This document shows, piece after piece, positions 48,165-57,283 of a stretch of DNA of 64,000 nt (the first letter of the stretch is position 1; each line of letters begins with the position of its first letter). The stretch comes from Vreelandella neptunia. GTDB lineage: Bacteria; Pseudomonadota; Gammaproteobacteria; Pseudomonadales; Halomonadaceae. The notes under the pieces are model-generated. The model saw only the letters and a program-made list of their open reading frames with translations, made no database searches and was not told the DNA's origin. Both the position numbers and the translations under genes were made by a program. The DNA lies in NCBI RefSeq assembly GCF_034479615.1, contig NZ_CP140255.1:3472001-3536000 (forward strand), given 5' to 3'.

Positions 48165-49268
48165 ATGAAAAAAATGACCAAATTTGCCCTCACTGGCCTC
48201 GCCGCTGGTATTGCCTTAGCGACTCTAACAACCACCGCACAAGCACAAGAACAGTGGACAATGACCACCACCTGGCCGGAAAACCTTGATCTGATCAAGA
48301 TTGACCAGCACTGGGTGGAGCTGGTCAATAAACTGGCGGGCGAAGAGCTGCAGATCAACTTCCGTGCCGGCGGCACGCTAATGCCCGGCACTGAAGTGTT
48401 CGATGCCACCGAAACAGGTGCTATTCAAGCCTCTGGCGATTGGCCCGGTTACTGGGCAGGTTTAAACCCGGCTTTCTCACCTCTGGCGACCACCACCAGC
48501 CTGTTTAATGCCGTGGATTATATGAACTGGATCCAGCAGTGGGGCGGTTTTGAGCTCTATCAGGAGATCTATGGCCAGTACAATATGGTGTACCTGCCCT
48601 ACGGTGTTACTAACAATGAATCCGGCTTTATGGGCCGAACACCGATCGAAAGCATCGCCGACCTAGAGGGCAAACGTCTGCGTCTTTCGGGACGCGACCA
48701 GGGACGTGTGCTTGAAGAACTGGGCGGTTCGCAGGTCACCCTGGCGGGTGGCGAAGTGTACCAAGCCATTGAGCGCGGCGTTATCGATGCCGGTGAGTTC
48801 TCCACGCCCGGCGTAGACTTCAACGCGGGCTTTGCGGAAGTGGCCGACTATTGGGCAACGCCCGGCTGGCACCAGTCGGCCAGCGTCTTCGGCGTTATGA
48901 TCAACAAAGATGCCTGGGATGCCCTTTCCGAAGAGACCCAGGAAACACTAAAAATCGCTTCGAAAGCGACGATGGCTTGGTCGCTTTCTTGGTCTGAGCA
49001 CGAATCAGCCGCAGCCACGCAGAAGTTTATTGACGCGGGCGTGACAATCAATCAGTTCTCCGAAGAAGACTTGGCCCGCATTCAAGACGTGACTAACGAA
49101 GTCATCTTGCGGGGCGCGTGTGAAGACTCCGATCACGCAAAAGTGTACCACTCAATGATTACTTATATGCAGGAGTATGCCCCTTGGCGTGATGTGACGG
49201 CACCGTTCAATATGACCCGCACTATCGACAATCTGCCTTCACTAGAAGAGATCGAAGCCTGCCTGTAA
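48165..49268 (+). CDS. dctP: TRAP transporter solute-binding protein DctP
   Basis: Periplasmic binding protein of a tripartite ATP-independent transporter. The 367-residue product has a signal peptide (about 1-28, ending in AQA) and the DctP-type fold: TTTWPENLDLIKIDQHW, FRAGGTLMPGTEVFDATETG, and the binding-site arginine in GKRLRLSGRDQGRVLEELGG. It belongs to the branch with NPAFSPLATTT and YQAIERGVIDAGEF, whose members bind keto acids, lactate and related acids; the ligand cannot be fixed here. A stem-loop follows before dctQ, which could raise expression of the binding protein over the permease. Confidence 0.92.
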   Translation: MKKMTKFALTGLAAGIALATLTTTAQAQEQWTMTTTWPENLDLIKIDQHWVELVNKLAGEELQINFRAGGTLMPGTEVFDATETGAIQASGDWPGYWAGLNPAFSPLATTTSLFNAVDYMNWIQQWGGFELYQEIYGQYNMVYLPYGVTNNESGFMGRTPIESIADLEGKRLRLSGRDQGRVLEELGGSQVTLAGGEVYQAIERGVIDAGEFSTPGVDFNAGFAEVADYWATPGWHQSASVFGVMINKDAWDALSEETQETLKIASKATMAWSLSWSEHESAAATQKFIDAGVTINQFSEEDLARIQDVTNEVILRGACEDSDHAKVYHSMITYMQEYAPWRDVTAPFNMTRTIDNLPSLEEIEACL

Positions 49269-49279
49269 GGCGTTTAGGT

Positions 49280-49304
49280 ACCGCCCCAGCTACTCTGGGG
49301 CGGT
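49280..49304 (+). terminator. Stem-loop between dctP and dctQ
   Basis: ACCGCCCCAG and CTGGGGCGGT pair perfectly around CTACT. The T tract that follows is broken by G, so it is probably a partial terminator or 3' stabiliser that favours dctP mRNA. Confidence 0.65.
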
Positions 49305-49329
49305 TGGTTTTGGGCTGTGGAGAGTTTCC

Positions 49330-49833
49330 ATGAATGCGATTGCCAAGGCGATCGATGCGATTAACGAGCTGTTTGGCCGCATTATTGCGCCTTTAATTGC
49401 CATCATCACCCTGATAGTGCTGTACGACATAGTGTCCCGCTTTTTCTTTGGTCGGCCAAGCGACTGGGCATTTGATGTCACCAAAATGTTATTTGGCGCT
49501 CACTTTATGCTGATGGCCGCTTATGGGCTACGCCACCATGCGCATGTGGAAGTCGACGTGTTGAAACGATTACTGTCGCGCAAAAAGCAGGCAGTTTTAG
49601 AGCTAATCAGCTACTTGGTGTTCTTTGTTCCGTTTATTTGGCTGTTGCTAACCTACGGCTGGAGCTTTTTTGAGCGCTCGTTCAGTCGTGGCGAAACCAC
49701 CTACGGCATGGTCGCTATTCCCGTTTACCCGGTAAAAGGGGTCATTGTAGTGGCAGCAGCGCTTATTCTGTTACAAGCGATCGCTATTGTGCTGCGCGCC
49801 ATCATGCAGCTTCGTGAGGAGGAGACCGCATGA
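49330..49833 (+). CDS. dctQ: TRAP transporter small permease DctQ
   Basis: Four-helix membrane subunit of the TRAP transporter. The 167-residue product has the family's conserved helix 2 and 3 regions (LYDIVSRFFFGRPSDWAFDVTKML, AAYGLRHHAHVEVDVL). It starts after a GGAGAG site and ends in an ATGA overlap with dctM, indicating coupled translation of both membrane subunits. Confidence 0.92.
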   Translation: MNAIAKAIDAINELFGRIIAPLIAIITLIVLYDIVSRFFFGRPSDWAFDVTKMLFGAHFMLMAAYGLRHHAHVEVDVLKRLLSRKKQAVLELISYLVFFVPFIWLLLTYGWSFFERSFSRGETTYGMVAIPVYPVKGVIVVAAALILLQAIAIVLRAIMQLREEETA

Positions 49834-51161
49834 GCGCAGAACTACTGACCCTGGTCATGTTTGGGGGGCTGTTAGTCGGCCTGTTTATGGGCCACCCGCT
49901 GGCCTTCGTTCTCGGTGGAATGGCGGTAATAGGCGCCTATCTAGGGCCAGGTACCAACACACTTGGAATCATTATTAACAATGTCTATGGCAACGCGATG
50001 GATAACTATGTCCTGGTCGCTATTCCGCTGTTTATTTTGATGGCGCGCTTTCTTAACGACTCGGGCGTTACCGAAAAAATGTTTGATGCTATGCGGCTAC
50101 TGCTAGCCAACCTTAGGGGCGGGCTTGCGCTTACCGTTGTAGTTGTGTCAGTGCTACTGGCGGCAACTACCGGCATCGTTGGAGCCTCCATTGCCGTCAT
50201 GGGCATGATTGCCTTGGTGCCAATGCTAAAGTATGGCTACAACAAAGAGCTAAGCGCCGGTGTCATCATGGCCAGCGGCTGTTTGGGCATTCTGATTCCG
50301 CCTAGCATCATGCTGATTTTAATGGCTAGCTACTCACCGGTTTCCGTGGGCGCACTATTTGCGGGCGCGCTAATACCCGGCTTACTGCTCGGTGTAATGT
50401 ACGCTCTGTATGTGCTGGTGATCTGCTGGCTGAAACCCAGCTATGGCCCGAAAGTGCCTGCAGAAGAGCGCGCAGAAGTTAGTACTAAACAGCTGCTGAT
50501 CATGCTGGGGAAGTATGTAGTGCCGCCGATGACGCTGATTCTTGGCGTACTGGGCGCACTATTCACAGGGGTAGCGACTGCCACTGAAGCTTCAGCGATT
50601 GGTGTGTTTATCGCCTTCTTACTGTTTTTGATTTTCGGTGATCGTAAATTATCGACCTGCTATCACACGCTTATTGAGGCGGGTAAAACCACCACTATGG
50701 TGATGTTGGTACTGGTTGGGGCAACAGCCTTTACCGGGGTATTCTCGATTGGCGGCGGCATGACCGTGATAAGCGACTTTGTTCTGGCCATGCCTGGCGG
50801 CACCGTTGGCGCGCTGATCCTAATGCTCTTCCTGGTATTTATCCTGGGCATGTTCCTGGATTGGACCGGCATCGTGCTGCTGAGCTTCCCGATCATGCTG
50901 CCCATCGTCGAAACCATGGGCGTGGATATACTCTGGTTCGTGGTGATGGTGGCAGTAGTGCTACAAACCTCATTCCTGACTCCGCCCTTTGGCTATGCGC
51001 TGTTTTACTTAAAAGGCGTGGCTCCCCCCGGGGTCGAAATCGTCGACCTGTACAAAGCGGTAGTGCCTTTCGTCGCTTTGATACTACTAGCGTGTACGCT
51101 AATGGCGTTCTTCCCCTGGTTGATTACCGGCCTGCCTAGAATGCTGTTGGGTGGTTACTAG
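49830..51161 (+). CDS. dctM: TRAP transporter large permease DctM
   Basis: The transport-active membrane subunit, about 12 helices, moving substrate with sodium. The 443-residue product shows DctM family blocks: GHPLAFVLGGMAVIGAYLG, ASIAVMGMIALVPMLKYGYNKELSAGVIMASGCLGILIPPSIMLILMAS-type region near 110-165, and SFLTPPFGYALFYLKGVAPP near the end. It overlaps dctQ by four bases. A strong terminator follows 37 bases after the stop. Confidence 0.94.
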   Translation: MSAELLTLVMFGGLLVGLFMGHPLAFVLGGMAVIGAYLGPGTNTLGIIINNVYGNAMDNYVLVAIPLFILMARFLNDSGVTEKMFDAMRLLLANLRGGLALTVVVVSVLLAATTGIVGASIAVMGMIALVPMLKYGYNKELSAGVIMASGCLGILIPPSIMLILMASYSPVSVGALFAGALIPGLLLGVMYALYVLVICWLKPSYGPKVPAEERAEVSTKQLLIMLGKYVVPPMTLILGVLGALFTGVATATEASAIGVFIAFLLFLIFGDRKLSTCYHTLIEAGKTTTMVMLVLVGATAFTGVFSIGGGMTVISDFVLAMPGGTVGALILMLFLVFILGMFLDWTGIVLLSFPIMLPIVETMGVDILWFVVMVAVVLQTSFLTPPFGYALFYLKGVAPPGVEIVDLYKAVVPFVALILLACTLMAFFPWLITGLPRMLLGGY

Positions 51162-51198
51162 GCCCTCTGAACTTAAAGCTTAACGTGCAACCATTATG

Positions 51199-51220
51199 GC
51201 CCGCTTCGGCGGGCTTTTTT
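51199..51220 (+). terminator. Rho-independent terminator after dctM
   Basis: GCCCGC and GCGGGC pair around a TTCG tetraloop, followed by six T residues, so the TRAP operon ends here. Confidence 0.92.
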
Positions 51221-51371
51221 GCACCGCCTACCCGCCTGCAAAGCTGCAGCAGCGCAGCGCCAGTGCTACTATTCACGCCCGTCACTATTTCGTATTGAGT
51301 TTCGCATTACGTGTGCTGCGCTACTTTCCGGTTTTCTATTACTGCTTTTAGTCAAGGCAAGGAGTGTTCGC

Positions 51372-53057
51372 TTGCTCAGATCCAGCTATCGCGGGCTATT
51401 CGCCTTCTCCTCTTCGCTTAGCCGTCGCGCTAGCCCCTGGTCAATTGCCCTGATCGCAGTGGCGCTCGTCGTAGCGCTGCCTGTGCTGGTGGTATTTGCC
51501 CATATCGCGATGCCCACCGACGGCGTTTGGCAACACTTGGCCAGCACCGTACTTGGCCGCTATTTAAACAACACCTTCTGGCTCGTTGTGACCGTAGGAC
51601 TCGGCACGCTGATCATAGGCACAGGGACGGCCTGGCTGGTGGTGATGTGCCGCTTTCCCGGCAAGCGGCTATTCGAGTGGGCGCTACTGCTGCCGTTAGC
51701 CGTACCCACCTACGTTATCGCCTACGCTTACACCGACTTTCTCCAATTTGCTGGGCCGTTACAAAGCCTGCTACGCGAGACGTTTGGCTGGGGGTATGGC
51801 GATTACTACTTTCCTAACATTCGCTCCCTGGGTGGCGCAGCAACGGTGATTACCCTGGTGCTCTACCCTTACGTCTATCTGCTGGCCCGCGCCTCGTTTT
51901 TAGAACAGTCGGTCTGCGTGCTGGATGTAGGCCGCACCCTCGGCCGCGGCCCCTGGAAACTGTTTGCCAGCGTCGCCGTACCGTTGGCACGTCCGGCGCT
52001 GGTGGGTGGGGTATCGCTGGTGCTGATGGAAACACTTAACGAGTTTGGGGCGGTTCAGTTCTTCGGCGTCGATACCTTTACCACCGGTATCTATCGCACC
52101 TGGTTTGGCATGGGTGAACAGGTAGCGGCGGCGCAGCTGGCAGCGTGCCTGCTCACCTTCGTGATTGTGCTAGTGCTGCTGGAACGCTGGTCACGGGGTA
52201 AGCGCCGCTATTTCCACACCACCAATCGCTATCAGCAGTTGCCCGAATACGTATTGAACGGCTGGCGCGCTGCAGCGGCGACACTAGCCTGCCTGGTGCC
52301 GGTACTGGTGGGCTTTTTACTGCCCAGCGGAATTCTGCTCAATTTAGCCTTGCAAGGGGGCGATTCGCTGTGGGGCTCACGCTTTATCGGCTACGCCTGG
52401 AATAGCCTGGGGCTGGCAACGGTGGCCGCGGTGATCGCCGTCGGCTTGGCCGTTGTGCTGAGTTACGGCGTGCGCATGCACGATACGACGTTTGCGCGAG
52501 TGGCTTCTCGAGTCGCCTCTATGGGCTACGCGATTCCCGGTTCGGTAGTGGCGGTGGGTATTCTGATTCCGTTTGCCTGGCTGGATAACGCCCTCAACAC
52601 CTGGCTGAATAATCACTATGAGTACATCGTTGGCTTGGTCTTCAGTGGGTCGGCATTTATTTTGTTATACGCCTATGTCGTGCGCTTTTTAGCCGTCTCG
52701 TTCAATGCCGTTGAGGCGAGCTTAGGCAAAGTGACACCCAGCATGGATGCCGCCTCGCGTACCCTGGGCCAAACGGCGGGGGGCACGCTGCGCCACATTC
52801 ATACGCCAATGATGCGCAGCAGCCTGTTGGCGGCAGGAATTTTAGTCTTCGTTGACGTCATGAAGGAGCTGCCCGCGACAATTATCCTGCGCCCCTTCAA
52901 CTTCGACACTTTGGCCGTGCGGGCGCATAACCTCGCCTCTGACGAGCGGTTGGCCGAAGCATCGACGTCGTCATTGGCCATTGTGGTGGTGGGCATCCTG
53001 CCGGTTATTCTGCTTAGCATGGCCATGCGCCGCTCACGACCCGGGGCTAAATCCTAA
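51372..53057 (+). CDS. fbpB: Iron(III) ABC transporter permease FbpB
   Basis: Double-length inner-membrane permease of the FbpABC iron transporter. The 561-residue product has two homologous halves, about 12 helices in total, each with a loop of the EAA type (ASFLEQSVCVLDVGRTLGRG and NAVEASLGKVTPSMDAASRTLG). The open frame extends back into the dctM terminator; the supported start is TTG at 51372, seven bases after a perfect AAGGAG, giving an N-terminus of typical length. It converges with fbpC, the stops overlapping by four bases. Confidence 0.88.
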   Translation: MLRSSYRGLFAFSSSLSRRASPWSIALIAVALVVALPVLVVFAHIAMPTDGVWQHLASTVLGRYLNNTFWLVVTVGLGTLIIGTGTAWLVVMCRFPGKRLFEWALLLPLAVPTYVIAYAYTDFLQFAGPLQSLLRETFGWGYGDYYFPNIRSLGGAATVITLVLYPYVYLLARASFLEQSVCVLDVGRTLGRGPWKLFASVAVPLARPALVGGVSLVLMETLNEFGAVQFFGVDTFTTGIYRTWFGMGEQVAAAQLAACLLTFVIVLVLLERWSRGKRRYFHTTNRYQQLPEYVLNGWRAAAATLACLVPVLVGFLLPSGILLNLALQGGDSLWGSRFIGYAWNSLGLATVAAVIAVGLAVVLSYGVRMHDTTFARVASRVASMGYAIPGSVVAVGILIPFAWLDNALNTWLNNHYEYIVGLVFSGSAFILLYAYVVRFLAVSFNAVEASLGKVTPSMDAASRTLGQTAGGTLRHIHTPMMRSSLLAAGILVFVDVMKELPATIILRPFNFDTLAVRAHNLASDERLAEASTSSLAIVVVGILPVILLSMAMRRSRPGAKS

Positions 53058-54172
53058 GGTTTGAGCGGGAAAACAAACACCTGGGAAAGGTCGAGGTGAA
53101 TATCCACCGGCTGCCCCTCAGCGGGTAAAAACACCCCTGGTACACGGGCGTGCAGGTGGGCCTCAAGACCGTTTTCACCATGAGCACACAGGTGCAGAAG
53201 GCTGGTACGGCCCAGCAGCTTCGCCATTACCACATGACTATGACGGTGCTCATCCGCAGGCAGTTCACGTTCAACAATCCGCAGCGCCTCAGGCCGAATC
53301 ATGACCTGTGCGTCGCTGCCTTCCGCTAGCCCACCGGCTGGCACCCGCCCCACTGGCGTGTTCACCGCACCATTATGCACCTTGCCCTGCAGCTCATTGA
53401 CATCACCAAAAAAGGTCACGACAAAAGGGTCTTGAGGGGCGCAATAAAGCTCTCGTGGCGTTCCCGTTTGGACGATCCGTCCGTCCCGCATCAGCGCGAT
53501 GCGATCGGCCATAAACATGGCCTCTTCGGGGTCATGGGTCACCAACAGCGTCGCCGCGCCGACTTTTTTCAGCACGTGCAGCGTGTCGTCGCGGATGCGA
53601 TCGCGTAGACGCGCATCCAGGCTTGAGAACGGTTCATCCAACAGCATTAAGCGCGGAGATGGCGCCAGCGCTCGTGCCAGGGCCACCCGCTGCTGTTGCC
53701 CGCCTGAAAGCATGTGCGGGTAAACATCGATATACGCGGCCATACCCAACTGCTCCAGCAGCTTGGCCGCCCGCTCTCGACGCTCGCGAGAGGCTAAATG
53801 TTTAAGCCCAAAGGTGACATTCTCCAAAACGGTTAAGTGGGGGAAAAGAGCCGAGTCTTGAAACGCCAACCCGACATTGCGCTTTTCAGGCGGCACGTGA
53901 CGCTGCCCCGGGCCTGCAATATAAATATCCTCCAAGGAAACGCTGCCCTCTTGCAGAGCTTCTAAGCCCGCCGCGATACGCAGTAGCGTAGTTTTACCGC
54001 AACCAGAGGGACCCAATAGGCAGACCACCTCGCCTGGAGCAACGCTTAAGTCCACCCCTTTGACGACCGTATGGCCATCATAAGCGTGGCGTACATTGTG
54101 CAAGGTTAACGCCGATGAGCGAGTTGCTGCCTCAGCATCCCTTCTTTCAATTACCTTTAGAGTTGCTGTCAT
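53054..54172 (-). CDS. fbpC: Iron(III) ABC transporter ATP-binding protein FbpC
   Basis: Energises the iron transporter in the cytoplasm. The 372-residue product has Walker A GPSGCGKTTLLR, Q-loop LAFQDSALFPHLTV, signature LSGGQQQRVALARA, Walker B LMLLDEPFSSLD and the switch histidine LVTHDPEEAM, then a C-terminal TOBE/OB regulatory domain (VMIRPEALRI). Unusually it points away from fbpA and toward fbpB, so the three genes cannot form one transcript. It shares a divergent promoter region with fbpA. Confidence 0.92.
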   Translation of the reverse strand: MTATLKVIERRDAEAATRSSALTLHNVRHAYDGHTVVKGVDLSVAPGEVVCLLGPSGCGKTTLLRIAAGLEALQEGSVSLEDIYIAGPGQRHVPPEKRNVGLAFQDSALFPHLTVLENVTFGLKHLASRERRERAAKLLEQLGMAAYIDVYPHMLSGGQQQRVALARALAPSPRLMLLDEPFSSLDARLRDRIRDDTLHVLKKVGAATLLVTHDPEEAMFMADRIALMRDGRIVQTGTPRELYCAPQDPFVVTFFGDVNELQGKVHNGAVNTPVGRVPAGGLAEGSDAQVMIRPEALRIVERELPADEHRHSHVVMAKLLGRTSLLHLCAHGENGLEAHLHARVPGVFLPAEGQPVDIHLDLSQVFVFPLKP

Positions 54173-54372
54173 AAATCACCGCTATTAATTAGCACTGCCT
54201 GAATAGCACTTTTCAGGTGAGCAAGCCGCACCTTAAGAAGAATAAACGCGGATTCAGTACATTTGAAAGTTGTTTGCATTCTATTTTTTATTGGCCGGTT
54301 ATGCACGTACCACCTTTTAGGTAGGCGTTTCCTCTTGACGTAGGACAAATGAAACGCTTCAATAACAATGTT

Positions 54373-54391
54373 AATAATGTAACTTATTATC
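54373..54391 (+). promoter_or_regulatory. Fur-like box between fbpC and fbpA
   Basis: AATAATGTAACTTATTATC matches the Fur consensus GATAATGATAATCATTATC at 14 of 19 positions, 24 bases before the fbpA start. It could repress fbpA under iron sufficiency. Confidence 0.55.
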
Positions 54392-54415
54392 ATTCAATAA
54401 ATAAGGATGTACTTG

Positions 54416-55441
54416 ATGAAAACCGTACGCTTTGTTGCTCCGATGGCAGCGATGATGGTGGGTGCTACGTTTGCCGGTCAGGTCGCTGCAGACGAGCTCA
54501 ACCTTTACTCCGCGCGCCACTACGACTCTGACGAGCGCCTCTATGATGCGTTCACCGAAGAGACAGGCATCGAAGTCAACATCCTTGAAGGCGATTCCGA
54601 CCAGTTGATTGAACGCATTCAGCGCGAAGGCGTGGCCAGCCCTGCAGACATCATGCTCACCGTCGATGCTGGCCGCCTCTGGCGCGCTGAAGATGAAGGC
54701 ATCTTCCAAAGCGTCGAGTCGGACGTTCTCAATGAGCGCCTGCCTGAAGCCATGCGCCACCCTGACGGCCTGTGGTTCGGCTTTAGTCAGCGTGCCCGGG
54801 TTATTTTCTATAATCGCGAAAACTTCGATCCGAGCCAGATCTCTAGCTACGAAGATCTTGCTGACCCGCAGTTTGAAGGCAAGGTATGCATTCGCTCTTC
54901 CAACAATATTTACAATCAGTCCCTGCTCGCCGCGATGATTGAGCACCATGGCGAAGAGGGTGCCGAAGAGTGGGCCCAGGGCGTGGTTAACAACATGGCG
55001 CGGGATCCGGAAGGTGGCGATACCGACCAGATTCTGGGCGTGGCCAGCGGCGAGTGTGACATCGCAGTGGCCAATCACTACTACTATGTTCGCCTGCTGA
55101 AGTCTGATGACGACGCCGAGCGCGAAGCCGCCCGCAAAGTGGGTATCATTTTCCCCAACCAGGATGACCGCGGCACTCACGTGAACGTTGGCGGCGCCGG
55201 TGTGGTGGAAGGAGCACCTAACCGCGAAAACGCCATTCGCTTCCTAGAGTACCTCTCTTCCGACACTGCTCAGGAAATTTTCGCCTCCGGCAACAATGAG
55301 TTCCCGGTAGTTGAAGGCATCAAGAAGGATCCGGTGCTGGAATCCTGGGGCAACTTCAAAACGGATGACGTGAACATCAGCGTGCTGGGTGAAAACAACC
55401 CTGAAGCGATCCGCATTTTTGATCGCGTCGGCTGGCGTTAA
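54416..55441 (+). CDS. fbpA: Iron(III)-binding periplasmic protein FbpA
   Basis: Captures ferric iron in the periplasm. The 341-residue product has a signal peptide (about 1-25, ending in QVAA) and the FbpA/IdiA fold: LNLYSARHYDSDERLYDAF, FYNRENFDPSQISSYEDLADP, and the adjacent metal-binding tyrosines in VANHYYYVRLLK. ATG 54416 with AAGGA eight bases upstream starts the protein better than the ATG three codons earlier. It is divergent from fbpC and followed by a clear terminator. Confidence 0.94.
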   Translation: MKTVRFVAPMAAMMVGATFAGQVAADELNLYSARHYDSDERLYDAFTEETGIEVNILEGDSDQLIERIQREGVASPADIMLTVDAGRLWRAEDEGIFQSVESDVLNERLPEAMRHPDGLWFGFSQRARVIFYNRENFDPSQISSYEDLADPQFEGKVCIRSSNNIYNQSLLAAMIEHHGEEGAEEWAQGVVNNMARDPEGGDTDQILGVASGECDIAVANHYYYVRLLKSDDDAEREAARKVGIIFPNQDDRGTHVNVGGAGVVEGAPNRENAIRFLEYLSSDTAQEIFASGNNEFPVVEGIKKDPVLESWGNFKTDDVNISVLGENNPEAIRIFDRVGWR

Positions 55442-55503
55442 GCCCCCCTTCCCGCTTTAAGGGAAGAACATCGCTAGACCAAAATCGCCTAAGTAGAGGC
55501 TAG

Positions 55504-55528
55504 AAACACCCGCATCTGCGGGTGTTTT
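55504..55528. terminator. Bidirectional terminator between fbpA and cydC
   Basis: AAACACCCGCA and TGCGGGTGTTT pair with a minimal TC loop, followed by T residues, between the convergent fbpA and cydC genes. Confidence 0.85.
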
Positions 55529-55531
55529 GCG

Positions 55532-57283
55532 TTATAACGCGCCTAAACATGCTGGCACTGGCGGCAAGCTTTGGAGACGACCATCTTCCTGCATATAGAG
55601 GGTACGCACCTGACTTTCAGGCAGCTCTAATGGTACGTGGCTAGAAATAACCAGAATCCCATGCTGAACACGGCGCACAAGGCTAGTGACGACATGACGC
55701 CGAGTTACCGCATCAAGCCCGGCTAACGGTTCATCAAGCAGCAGAATGGGCCTTTGCGCCAGCAGCACGCGCCCCAGGGCAATACGTCGCGCCTGCCCAC
55801 CGGAGACGGCTGCGCCATACTCACCCAAAGGCGTCTCCAGCCCCAGGGGTAACCCTCGCGCCCAGGAGCCCAGCGCTAGATCATCAAGCACGCTCCATAG
55901 CTTTCTATCACTGGCATTGCGGTCTCCAAGGCGTAGGTTTTCGGCCAAACTCATGTCGAACAAATCCCACTGTTGAGGCAGATAGCCGACGGTATTGTTC
56001 ATCGACCACTGCTCAATGGGGTAGCCGTTAAGCCAACACTCCCCGGACTGCGGCAGCAACTCACCGGCCAATACCTGTAAAAGAGTCGATTTCCCACACC
56101 CAGAGGGGCCATGCAAACAGAGTATTTCCCCGCTCGTTAATGCTAGGCTTATACGCTGCGGCCCCACCAGTGCGCCGGGCAGGCGCGCTGTTAGTTGGCT
56201 GATATTTAGCTGCCAGGTGAGCGGTGTGGTTTGCGACCCTTGAGTAGCGGTTTGCGTCTTTGGCGCTGTTTCCGTCAAAGCATTGAGACGATCCCGGGCG
56301 GCAAGGCTCGCGCCCAAAGCAAGAAAACTAGCTGTCAGCGGTGCCAGTATTTCCCCTAATGCCAGGATCGCTAAAATCGCCGCCAACAGCATTGGCACCG
56401 TCAACAAACTGGCCGCTAACAGCGCCTCTGCCTGCCATAGCACGCCAACAATGCTCATCCCCAGCGCCACCTGCTGCAACGCCGTGGTCAGGCTGGCAAG
56501 CAGTAATTGGCGTTCCTGATGCGCCAGGTAGGCAGCATCACAATACTTCACTCTTTGCGCCATCTCCGCCCATCGTCCCCACAGCACCAGTGAGGTAATC
56601 GACGGCAAAGGTTCGATCAGCGCCATGCGGCGGCGCTCGGCAAACTCGGCACTCTGCCGGGCCTGACCAATACCGCGCCATAACGCCAGCAGCGGCAATC
56701 CCAGCCAAGCCACCAGCAACCCCGGCATCGCGGCCCATAACAGTGGGTCACTTAGCCAGTAAAGGCCTGCCATAACGACCATCGCCATTAGCCCGGCCCA
56801 CCCCCAGGGTAGTAGCGCCCGCAATACAACCTGATCCAGCTGGTCAATATCGGTGACCAGCCGATGCATGGTGCTGGCCGTGGTGTGACAGGAAGTGAGG
56901 GATGAGTGGGAATCCACCTGCAACGGTTTTTGCCCCAATGCCACAAAAAATCGACAGCGCAGATCCTTGAGCAATCCCAGCGCGGCATCATGTGAGGCTA
57001 GGCGCTCACCATAGCGCCCGGCCGTGCGAACGATGGCACACAGCCGAATCAGCGCTGCAGGGCGAAAATAGTCGAAACCGAAGGCGGTCGCCGTCATCGT
57101 ACCGGCAACTGCAGCCGCGGTAATAAACCAACCCGAGATAGCCAGCAAGCCAATCACAGCCAGCAGCGTAGCGGCGCCTAGCAAGAACGCCAGCGACCAG
57201 CCGCCACGCCGAAGCAGCATCAAATCACGCAGCCGGATGGTGGCAGGCTGTTCCGCAGAAGGTGTCTTGTTTAGCCGCAGCAT
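55532..57283 (-). CDS. cydC: CydC subunit of the CydDC thiol/heme ABC exporter
   Basis: Half of the heterodimeric transporter needed to assemble cytochrome bd. The 583-residue product has six membrane helices in its first 320 residues and an ABC domain with Walker A GPSGCGKSTLLQ, signature VSGGQARRIALGR and Walker B ILLLDEPLAGLD. It is last in the cydABXDC cluster and overlaps cydD by 13 bases. Confidence 0.9.
   Translation of the reverse strand: MLRLNKTPSAEQPATIRLRDLMLLRRGGWSLAFLLGAATLLAVIGLLAISGWFITAAAVAGTMTATAFGFDYFRPAALIRLCAIVRTAGRYGERLASHDAALGLLKDLRCRFFVALGQKPLQVDSHSSLTSCHTTASTMHRLVTDIDQLDQVVLRALLPWGWAGLMAMVVMAGLYWLSDPLLWAAMPGLLVAWLGLPLLALWRGIGQARQSAEFAERRRMALIEPLPSITSLVLWGRWAEMAQRVKYCDAAYLAHQERQLLLASLTTALQQVALGMSIVGVLWQAEALLAASLLTVPMLLAAILAILALGEILAPLTASFLALGASLAARDRLNALTETAPKTQTATQGSQTTPLTWQLNISQLTARLPGALVGPQRISLALTSGEILCLHGPSGCGKSTLLQVLAGELLPQSGECWLNGYPIEQWSMNNTVGYLPQQWDLFDMSLAENLRLGDRNASDRKLWSVLDDLALGSWARGLPLGLETPLGEYGAAVSGGQARRIALGRVLLAQRPILLLDEPLAGLDAVTRRHVVTSLVRRVQHGILVISSHVPLELPESQVRTLYMQEDGRLQSLPPVPACLGAL

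Noticed and set aside
54371..55180. 269-codon minus-strand frame covering fbpA
   Set aside because: It mirrors the fbpA gene in codon-phase antisense, has no ribosome site, and shows no family motif, while fbpA is unambiguous.
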